Assembly: GCA_033085395.1 (NCBI GenBank)
Contig: JANQBS010000029.1
Span: 62,001 to 126,000 of the forward strand
Reading direction: 5' to 3'
Origin: Xanthoparmelia taractica
Lineage: Eukaryota > Ascomycota > Lecanoromycetes > Lecanorales > Parmeliaceae
DNA length: 64,000 bases
A model generated the notes under the pieces. The model was given only the letters and a program-made list of their open reading frames with translations. It did not search any database and was not told where the DNA came from. Positions within the stretch are counted from its first letter, which is position 1. Each line of letters opens with the position of its first letter. Both the position numbers and the translations under genes were made by a program. Below are positions 56,391-64,000 of this stretch, one piece after another.

Positions 56391-58665
56391 CTAATGATTC
56401 TGACCATAAGCTTGCTGATACCAGCGACCATCACTAAGGGACGGGTGCTCATAGGGCAAACCGTTCAAGATTGACGGCATGGCGTTTTGGTCGTGGCTGT
56501 GTGTTTGGCCTGAAGCCTGTTGCATGCCTGAATACGCTGGGTGATCCCTCAGATCTGGCATAGGACCTCTAGCTGCTCCCAGCTCCGCAAAGTATTCCCT
56601 CCTCGTACCCATCTCATCACTCATCTGGTTGCCGGGCTGGGTTTTCAGTGTATTGGAGCGATTAGCTCTGTTACTGTTTCCGCTATGACGAGCGCTGTTC
56701 GACGAGCGACTACCACCACTTTGATATTGTTGACGTTGCTCGCCTTGATCCAAAGTACCATGTGCACTTTCGGTCCGCCGATGCGATACGGCCTTCTGTT
56801 GACATTCGCTCTCAGGCATGCGGGGGCTCCGTTTTGTAGCGGCGATCTGACACTTGCAACCGTGCTCTTCGACACTCTTCTCTAATGGCTCGAGCTTTCC
56901 ATCTATCTCTCTGAGGAGATCCTGAGCTCTGCCGCTACTCTCTGCGACATCCTTAGATTCCCCTTTTAAAGCACCGATATCCTTCTTGATGTCTTTGAGT
57001 TCGGCCTTGAGGTTACGGAAGCCTTTGCTCACCGTCTCCTCCATATTCTCCAATCGTCTGATTGTTTGGTCCATTACTCTATCATGCTTATCCGTGATCA
57101 ATCTTGACAGTGACCCAGCGGTGCTGTCGATGTGATGGTGCAGTGTCAGCTCTAATCGAGCCGTGGCAGCTGACATTGACCCTGGACGTTGGTAGTCAAG
57201 TTGATTGTGGGGTGGTGATGGTACAGAGTTGTTGATGTGATGATTGGGCCAGCTACGGGGCAAAATAGCCGACAAAGGCGCATTGTTAGATGTGAAGGAA
57301 TTGCCTGAAACCCACGAGTTGGCCGATGGAAGTGGATGGTGGTAGTCCAATGAGTGATCTGTGTTTGGAGTGGGTTTCGTATTTGCGTTGAAACTTGTCC
57401 CTGGAGGCATATCTGTATAGTTGCTATTGCCGTAATCATTAACGTACTTGTTGGGCAAAACAGGCATACCACGGTTGTCGAACGAGCCACCCCTACTTGC
57501 CTCGTTGTTTGCCGGGAGCCCGTTTGGCACGGGGCTAAAGGGTGGAAGAGAATAGCCCTTTGAAAATTCAGCATTTCATCACCTTGTGGATTGAGCTTCT
57601 TGATATACTGACAACAGCAGGATCGTTCTCCCAGACTCCGCCATAATTGCTTGGTGAGTAGATAACCGGCGGCTGAAGCTCCCCAGTATTCAGACCTTGA
57701 GTCATGCTTGCTTGCGACAAGACTCCCATCGAACCCGCATACATCTGTCCATTGTGGCCCAGGGAGGGATCTGCGTTTTCTATAACACCACTGAAGCTCT
57801 CGACCCGGTGCATCCCATTTGCCTCCACCAGTCCCACCTCACCCACGTTTCCATATCTCCCAAGTCTAGGAGGGTGTAGCATTCCAGGTTTAATACCATC
57901 ATCTACTTTCTTCGTATCTTTGTTTTGATGCTGTGGGTCTTCGTTCACTTGCCGACTGGGACCAACAGGAGCGTCTGTGATTGTTGGCGTAGGTAGGCCG
58001 TTCTCCCGTAAGAAGCGGCGCGTAGGCGCAGGTGTTGATTGAACTTGCCGTGGTGGGCTAATCGTCCTCTCGATTGAGTCAGATGATTGGCGGAAAGGGT
58101 CAGGCACTGGTGCTAGAGGTGCGGATGCTGGAGGCGTGTTAGGCTTGTTCCCTGGCGGCGGATACAGTCCTAAGACATCTGCTGCTTTCTCGGAGGACAG
58201 CCGAACAACGGGAGACGATTGGTCTGTAGGCATACCTTCGACCTCAGGAACATCGTCTTTAGCTTTGGAAAAGGAGTACTTCTTGCGTAGCTTGGCGACA
58301 CTGAGCTTTCTGCCTGCGAATAGGGGCTTTGGTGCGACTGGGTCTGTCACGGCTCGCTTCTGCTGGCTCTGCATTTCTAGTCCCGGATTTGCCAAAGGTA
58401 TAGCTGGTTGTATGTACGTCTTAGCGAGTAGGTATTTGTTATGAGGCGGGGAGTCTGCTGGTGCTGGCGGCATCGGCTTATGCTCATACTTGTCTCTGTT
58501 CGTGGCTCTTCTAACATTTAATTGCTCGCCGCTTGAGGATCGCTGCTGCTGCTGCTCCTCTTCCTCCTCCTGCGACTGTGCCCAGGAATTAAGACCTGGC
58601 ACCACAGGTTTTCTTGGTATAGCGTCTGGTAGTTTTACCCTGGGCTTGTCTTGGTGGGCCATCAT
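56391..58665 (-). CDS. fungal coiled-coil protein, unknown role
   Basis: Two exons (57613-58665, 56391-57557; 55-nt intron) give 739 residues. I know no functional name. The N-terminal half is disordered and Pro/Ser-rich with a Glu/Gln run (QEEEEEQQQQ) and a compact conserved-looking motif, LFAGRKLSVAKLRKKYSFSK. The exon border lies in GGVWENDPAV-GYSLPPFSPVPNG. The second half has a long helix of about 90 residues (from LELTLHHHIDSTAG to LEKSVEEHG) that should form a coiled coil, then a disordered Asn/Ser/Gln-rich tail ending WYQQAYGQNH. The start at 58665 (MMAHQDKPRVKLP) could also be one codon later or ten codons earlier. Confidence 0.8.
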
Positions 58666-59130
58666 AGAAGCTACCAAGTCAACGCGTACAAACAACTGGG
58701 AGCATGAAAGAGTTTGAGACTAACGCGAAAGGAACCTTTAGGTAGAGTAATTCGCTCTATTGTAATTCCGGGTTGGAAAGGGGCCCGAGAGAAGAAGACG
58801 GGCAAAGCCTTTTGAAAATTACAATAATAAGAAGAGTGTTGCTATAGAAGCAAGGCCAAAAGAAGAGAAATTGATGAGGTGGGTTGTGGATATGAATGGC
58901 GATGTTGTTGTTTACATTTGCGAACAATTATTATCGATTCTGTCGCCGTAGCGCGACGACACCCGCGAGACAACACAATCAACTTCTCGCCCCACTAAAG
59001 CCTGCATTCGCAGGCTTCGTATGAATGCTGCTTATGTGCTTCAGTCTTTTGGTCCTTCAGAGTCCCAATAACGACTAACGCGGGCGAGGAGTCCCCACAA
59101 TGTCTGAAATATTCAACTCCAGCCATTGCT
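58666..59130. other. intergenic region coiled-coil gene promoter / CBM gene 3' end
   Basis: 465 bp between two minus-strand genes. No further feature was seen. Confidence 0.45.
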
Positions 59131-59963
59131 CTATTGTCTCGCGTTAGAGGATCGCCCGAGTACCTTGGAGAAGAGAAAAAAGACCCAGGCCATGAGAGTT
59201 CGCCAACAGATTGCGAAGAAGCTGTCTTGACCTTTCGACCGATTAGAGGCCTCGTCGCCGGAAAGACTGCTGCTCTGCGTGATCGCCTCCGTGGCTTGGT
59301 GAATAAGCAAATGCTGCTCTTCATCATGTTTCGGATGATCAGGTATCGGAACCTTCTCCTTCAACATTGGCACGAGACAATGAGAAGGGGTTTGTGACAA
59401 AGGATGGGCAGGAAGCGCTTGACTGTTGCGAATCCAAAGGCTCTAAGGGATCCTCCCTGGTACTCTGCCAGGAGTCTGAATCTGAGGATGACTTTGGCGA
59501 GACCCCTGGGCTGAAGATGTCTCGTTCCCAAGGATCGGAAGTGCTGCTGGAGATTGAAAGAATGGGGGGCCGGTTGCCTCGACTCTAAGGACATTATACG
59601 CTTCACCTGAGCTACTTGTCTCTGCAATGGGCGGATCAGCTTGTGCTTGGGACTCCGCATGCCCAGCTCCTTACCAGTCTCGGCATTGTGGTCACAAATA
59701 GTCCAATCGTTGAGCCCTATACGGTACTTGTAATTCCAAACTCCCGGGCAGATATTAAACGGCCTCCAGAAAATGTAATCCACCTGGATGAGCGTGGAAT
59801 CGACACTGTATGGACCACTGTCTACCATCTTCACCCCTGCATATTTCATTTCTTGTGGCTCCCATGGCGGGTCTGTGAACGAGGCCAAGATAAAGATGGG
59901 AGGGGAGAGCCCGCTGTTAAGCAAAGTGATTCGGACAGACGGTTTTCCAACGGTGTCGAGCAT
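59131..59963 (-). CDS. glycogen-binding (AMPK1_CBM/CBM48-type) protein with membrane segment
   Basis: Three exons (59675-59963, 59464-59621, 59131-59358; introns 53 and 105 nt) give 224 residues. The N-terminus is a CBM48-like domain as in AMPK beta subunits: PPIFILASFTDPPWEPQEM, NYKYRIGLNDWTICDHNAE and, across the first intron, AYNVLRVEATGPPFF. A disordered middle follows, then a hydrophobic C-terminal segment, FFAICWRTLMAWVFFLFSKVL, close to the end (RSSNARQ), which suggests a tail-anchored protein. The SNF1 kinase beta-subunit C-terminal domain is absent, so this is not the canonical beta subunit. The stretch between SVDSTL and GVWNY is longer than usual and may hide a 43-nt intron. The start could also be at 59999. 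Confidence 0.75.
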
Positions 59964-60754
59964 CGTTAGACACGGCTCGCGAGGGACTCGAGATATCAAC
60001 GGGTCTATACAACTGGGAAAAAGAGAATAACGCGGCCCCTAAACAAGAAGCAATCTGTAAGATGTGGTGTAAGAAAGTTAAAGCTGAATGAAGAATACTG
60101 CAAAATTGAGATTATGAGAATGTCCAACCCCCTTTTCTCTGCCAGTCCACCTTGCGAAGGACATGGTTGCGACTTCCGAACCCTGGCAGTGGGGAAAGGA
60201 GTTGCTCATATGTGCCTTCCTCGACAGACTGAGAGTCAGGCTTCCTATGGGCCATGTCTACAACGTGATTGAGAGATTGAACAGTGTACTAAAGTCGATC
60301 GAATATCGTCCAAGGCAGCTGTCTGGTTGAGCAGGTCCTCGATTGGCTTCAACGTGCTGTTCTCTCTTTCTCTCTTCTCCGTGACAGGTTCTCGGGCAAC
60401 GTCGAGATTTTACCACTATACCGGATGAAGCTAGCTTGAATAATGAATCTTACCGTACATGCTATGAATGACGTCGTCAATTGGAGATAGGTATGAAAGT
60501 CTGGACATGTTGTAAATAATTCATCATTTTGCCTGACTTCACTGCCGCGTATCAAAAGGTGTTGTTACTGATGAGCTCCTTGTCTATTTCGAGTTCTTCA
60601 TTCAGTACATAGCAATATCCATTGATTTCCCTTCTCCTTCCTTGGATATCCCATCTCCCATCTCGCAATATGGTCAAACGTTGCGGCTTCCGTACTCAGA
60701 TCTGTGCCGAGGTAACTCAGCATGTGGCTTATGCATGTCAAACATTAAGGAAGG
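59964..60754. promoter_or_regulatory. divergent region CBM gene / POL4
   Basis: About 790 bp between divergent starts. No gene was seen; a pyrimidine-rich TCTCTTTC tract lies near 60360-60380. Confidence 0.5.
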
Positions 60755-63053
60755 ATGGATGATAGCCAGTCCACCACTAATCATACTGAGCATCATCGAG
60801 CTGTCAAGCTCGATTTGACGGGCTTGCCCCCGGTATACGTGCTGGCAGCACACTTGTCGATCAACGAGCAACACGAGGCTGAGGACGCCCTGAGTAATGC
60901 TGGTGCATCTCTGACCTATGATATCAATGAAGCGAACATCATCCTTGGAAACATCTCGAAACCGAGGCGTGCAAAATCCGAGCTGCAATGGAAAGGGCTT
61001 CATGTAGAAGATATCGACGATGCCGGAGAATGTGCTTCTTTATCAAGCTCAAAAGATGGAGCTCCGGCGAAGAAATGGAGAAAGCTCGGGATTGAGAGTA
61101 CCGATTTCCCACGACGAAAAGTGGACGTTGTCATTGACGACTCATCCACGGCTTCCGAGACAGAGAACGAAGCAGATGTAGGCACCGAGCCAGTTTTACA
61201 GTCCTTGTTATCCCCAGTGTCCCCCTCATCTGATGCGTCTTTATCGAGATCTGTAGCAGCAAAAGGTGCTCGTCCACCGATTCTCCTAGGGTCGTTTACC
61301 GACAGAGTGAAGGTTATCAGACTCGAATGGCTCAATGACTCGCTCGCCACGGGCAAAGTACTTCAGTTGGAGCCGTATACAGTATACACTGGAAGGCTTG
61401 TACCTCTCGAACAGCCTGCGGCAAATCGTCCGGCCACCATGAAAGCGGATGCATCGAAATCCTTTGAGGGCAACAAGAATATCGAAACCAAGGAAGGGTT
61501 CCCTCGTGGGATTGAGCGTGCGAATGCGAACCCAATACGAAAAGTGAGCCGGTACATAAGGCGAGATCGCATAAGGGAGGCTGCGAACAAGGATTTTGTC
61601 GGCAAGAGTTTTTCCTCTTCTACTCAGGCTACCAGCCAACACTCCAGTCGACACATCACACGACCTACTCACCTCCTGCATCAGACCACCTCGGAGCACG
61701 ATGAAGCCACCAGCAGCGCTCTCCCGCCGATGCCGGATTGGGTTCGAGAGAACAAAATCTACGCTTGTGAGCGAGCCACGCCGCTGACATCCCCCAATGA
61801 AGCGTTCATTTGCCAATTGAAAAAGATCAAACTAGCTCGTCTATTGACGCTAGATGAGATTGGCGTTAGAGCTTATAGCAGCAGTATTGCGTCGCTTGCG
61901 GCATACCCATATCCCATCCAGAGCACTAGAGAAATACTCGCTCTGCCTAGCTGCGACCAGAAGATTACCCATCTCTTCCACGAATATCAGACCAGCAATG
62001 GCAAACTCCAAGCGGTCGCCGACATTGAAGCCGATCCCGTCCTCAAAGTCCTTCGCGAGTTCTATGAGATTTGGGGTGTCGGCGCGAAGACAGCCCGAGA
62101 ATTCTACTACGACAAAGGCTGGCGAGATCTCGACGACATTATAGAGCACGGGTGGAAATCTCTGTCCCGTGTTCAGCAGATTGGCCTCAAATATTATGAC
62201 GAGTTCATGCTCAAGATCCCTCGTGCTGAGGTAGAATCGATTGCAGCGACCATTACCGAACATGCCTGCCTAGTCACAGACGAAGGTATTGAGTCCATCA
62301 TTGTCGGCGGCTATAGACGTGGCAAGTCCGAAAGGTAATGTTCCTAGCTCTTTGCTTCCTGATTCATAGCCTAATCTGAGTGGCAAGACACGATGTGGGA
62401 TTACGTTGACTCCAGCAACTGTCTAATAAGTTAGTTCTGATTTCGAAAAGGGCATTACTGATTGGAGCCATTACAGTGGGGACGTAGACTTAATCCTGTC
62501 CCACCAAAATGAAGCCATGACCTACAATCTCGTCGATAAAGTCGTCAAGTCACTAGAAAAGGAGGGTTGGATCACCCACACCCTGATCCTGAACCTGACA
62601 AACAGCAAACGCAATCAAGAGCCTCTTCCCATCAACACCGCCACGCTTGGTGGTCACGGCTTCGACACCCTGGACAAAGCTCTCGTCGTATGGCAGGATC
62701 CCGATTGGCCCACCAAAGCCGCCGATCTGAAAGCCAACCCCAAAGCCAAGAATCCCAACGTGCACCGTCGGGTTGACATCATCATCAGTCCATGGCGTAC
62801 TGTAGGCTGCGGAGTAGCGGGATGGACGTCTGGGACGACGTTCCAAAGGGATCTGAGGCGGTACGCGAAGCATGTGAAGGGCTGGAAGTTCGATAGTAGC
62901 GGGGTGCGCCAGAGGGGTACGGGGAGATGGATAGACTTGGAGGGATGGAGGGATACGAAGACCAGGTGTCGGGACTGGAAGGAAGCGGAGAGGAGGGTTT
63001 TCGAGGGGATGGGGTTGGTTTATCGAGAGCCTTGGGATAGGTGTACTGGATAA
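60755..63053 (+). CDS. POL4: X-family DNA polymerase (Pol lambda/mu-like, Pol4)
   Basis: Two exons (60755-62334, 62477-63053; 142-nt intron) give 718 residues. The enzyme fills short gaps in non-homologous end joining and base excision repair. An N-terminal BRCT-like domain (LPPVYVLAAHLSINEQHEAE ... VIRLEWLNDSL) is followed by a linker, the 8-kDa/HhH region (ILALPSCDQKITHLFHEYQ, WGVGAKTAREFYYDKGW), and the nucleotidyltransferase core: GGYRRGKSES-GDVDLIL across the intron with two catalytic Asp, and RRVDIIIS with the third. GWTSGTTFQRDLRRYA is the YF/GW sugar-gate loop equivalent. It ends with the C-terminal motif VFEGMGLVYREPWDR. Convergent to DNA ligase I. Confidence 0.94.
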
Positions 63054-63208
63054 AGGCACCCGGGTGTATTCCGGATGCAGCTGCGTTTGGATGAAGCAAG
63101 CTTTCTTGGATAAATACCTCAGGGTACAGGGCGTGCGTCGATCGATATGTACATAGCTAGAAGAGCAACAAGGGTACTATCGTCCCTCAAGCCGTGACAG
63201 ACTCCAAA
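63054..63208. other. 155-bp gap between convergent POL4 and ligase I
   Basis: Only 155 bp separate the two stop codons, so the 3' UTRs probably overlap. Confidence 0.5.
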
Positions 63209-63973
63209 CTAGTACTCGAAGTCATCATCAACACTTGGTCCTTTATTCTTACCTACGCTTTCCTGCTTCCGATACATCTCAACCACCATTCTACTCTCCG
63301 TCGCCTCGTCAGCCTTCTTGTCATCTCTCTCCTTGATGAACCTAGGGAATCTCAGGCTGATCCCCTTGTGACTGCTATCACCCAGCGCATCGGCGCCAGC
63401 CTTGTACCTCGGGCTGAGCGTCAGGTCCGCAGTCTTGACCTCCCACACGAAGCGCGGCTCGAACCAGACATCTGGCTGGTCCTTGGCCACCGTGCTGTGT
63501 GAATAATAGGGCTTCGGCTTGTCAATGGTGTGGTCCTTTAACTTGGTATGGAGCTCTTCGAGGATGGCTTCCGAAAACCCGGTGCCTATGTTGCAGACCG
63601 TTTCGTACGATTCTTTGGAAGAATTGTAGCAGGCTAGCAAGAAAGCGCCGTACACGGACGTGCGCTTGCCCTTGCCAAAGTACGCGCCGAGGACAACGAG
63701 ATCTAGGGAATCGCCAATGCCGGAGAGATAGTCCTTTTTCACTTTGAGCCAATTGCGACTTCGCTTGCTCGGCTCGTAGCCACTTTCGTCCGTGTCAAGC
63801 ATCTTGACCATGAGTCCTTCGCAGGATGCTTTGACGCTTTCGTCAAGCAGATTTTGGATTTCCTCGAGATTGTCAGTGTTGCCGTATTGGGCGAATGAGA
63901 ATTCGCCCTCGACCTCCTGGAATGCTTGCTGTAGAAGCACCCTTCGCTCGCGTAGAGATTTTTGAACGATGGC
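63209..63973 (-). CDS. CDC9: DNA ligase I, 3' exon (partial at window end)
   Basis: The visible exon encodes the last 254 residues of an ATP-dependent DNA ligase that joins Okazaki fragments and acts in repair. It begins AIVQKSLRERRVLL; the bases upstream carry an in-frame stop (63998-64000) and CAAAAG as an acceptor, so the gene continues past the window through an intron. Visible motifs: motif IV SCEGLMVK, motif V WLKVKKDY, DLVVLGAYFGKGKR, ICNIGTGFSEAILEELH-like, VWEVKTADLTLSP and motif VI GISLRFPRFI. The C-terminus ends DDDFEY. These fit ligase I rather than ligase IV, which has C-terminal BRCT domains. Confidence 0.93.
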   Translation of the reverse strand, partial: AIVQKSLRERRVLLQQAFQEVEGEFSFAQYGNTDNLEEIQNLLDESVKASCEGLMVKMLDTDESGYEPSKRSRNWLKVKKDYLSGIGDSLDLVVLGAYFGKGKRTSVYGAFLLACYNSSKESYETVCNIGTGFSEAILEELHTKLKDHTIDKPKPYYSHSTVAKDQPDVWFEPRFVWEVKTADLTLSPRYKAGADALGDSSHKGISLRFPRFIKERDDKKADEATESRMVVEMYRKQESVGKNKGPSVDDDFEY

Positions 63974-64000
63974 CTTTTGATATTTAGCATATAACATTTA

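Overview
The window is nuclear DNA of a fungus, most likely a filamentous ascomycete (Pezizomycotina). The reasons are: spliceosomal introns of mostly 46-63 nt with GTRNGT donors and CTAAC-like branch sites; gene families that are purely fungal (RCO1, ITC1, IWR1, CAP59-type GT69, L-type cargo lectin); and details that match, as I remember them, Pezizomycotina members, such as the conserved start of the RCO1 protein and the cysteine-bearing tail of SNF5. This placement is inference; no database was searched. I see no rRNA, tRNA or CRISPR array.

Layout. 1-5.8 kb is gene-poor: two families of degenerate short repeats and a decayed Ulp1-like (C48) cysteine protease whose frame carries two stop codons. 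5.8-21.1 kb holds an agmatinase with a signal peptide and a C-terminal KDEL (-), PDS5 (+), RCO1 with two PHD fingers (-), an EBP1/PA2G4 protein (-) and an endonuclease/exonuclease/phosphatase-fold enzyme (+). 21.1-27.7 kb holds D-amino-acid oxidase (-), mRNA guanylyltransferase CEG1 (-) and SNF5 (+). 28-35.9 kb holds an unrecognised repeat-rich protein (+), an ER-Golgi L-type lectin (-) and ALG8 (+). 37.3-49.2 kb holds ITC1 (+), SGF73 (+), cytosolic asparaginyl-tRNA synthetase (-), a CAP59-type GT69 glycosyltransferase (+) and an RRM-like protein (+). 49.2-53.3 kb has no convincing gene and is full of simple repeats. 53.4-64 kb holds a Myb-like protein (+), IWR1 (-), a coiled-coil protein (-), a glycogen-binding-domain protein (-), the X-family polymerase POL4 (+) and the 3' exon of DNA ligase I (-), which runs off the window end.

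Most intact gene models were assembled here exon by exon; each was checked for GT/GC-AG borders, phase and total length divisible by three. Working together: PDS5, RCO1, SNF5, ITC1 and SGF73 are chromatin and cohesion factors; CEG1 and IWR1 serve RNA polymerase II; ALG8 and the lectin form a divergent pair in ER N-glycosylation and cargo export; POL4 and ligase I form a convergent DNA-repair pair. This is mostly ordinary core genome. The points worth a second look are the KDEL-tagged agmatinase, a possible short PHD-only isoform of RCO1, a GC-AG intron and a start-codon-only exon in ITC1, a 20-nt microexon, two gene pairs whose stop codons lie 4 and 11 bp apart, the decayed Ulp1 gene, and the repeat-rich 49-53 kb interval.
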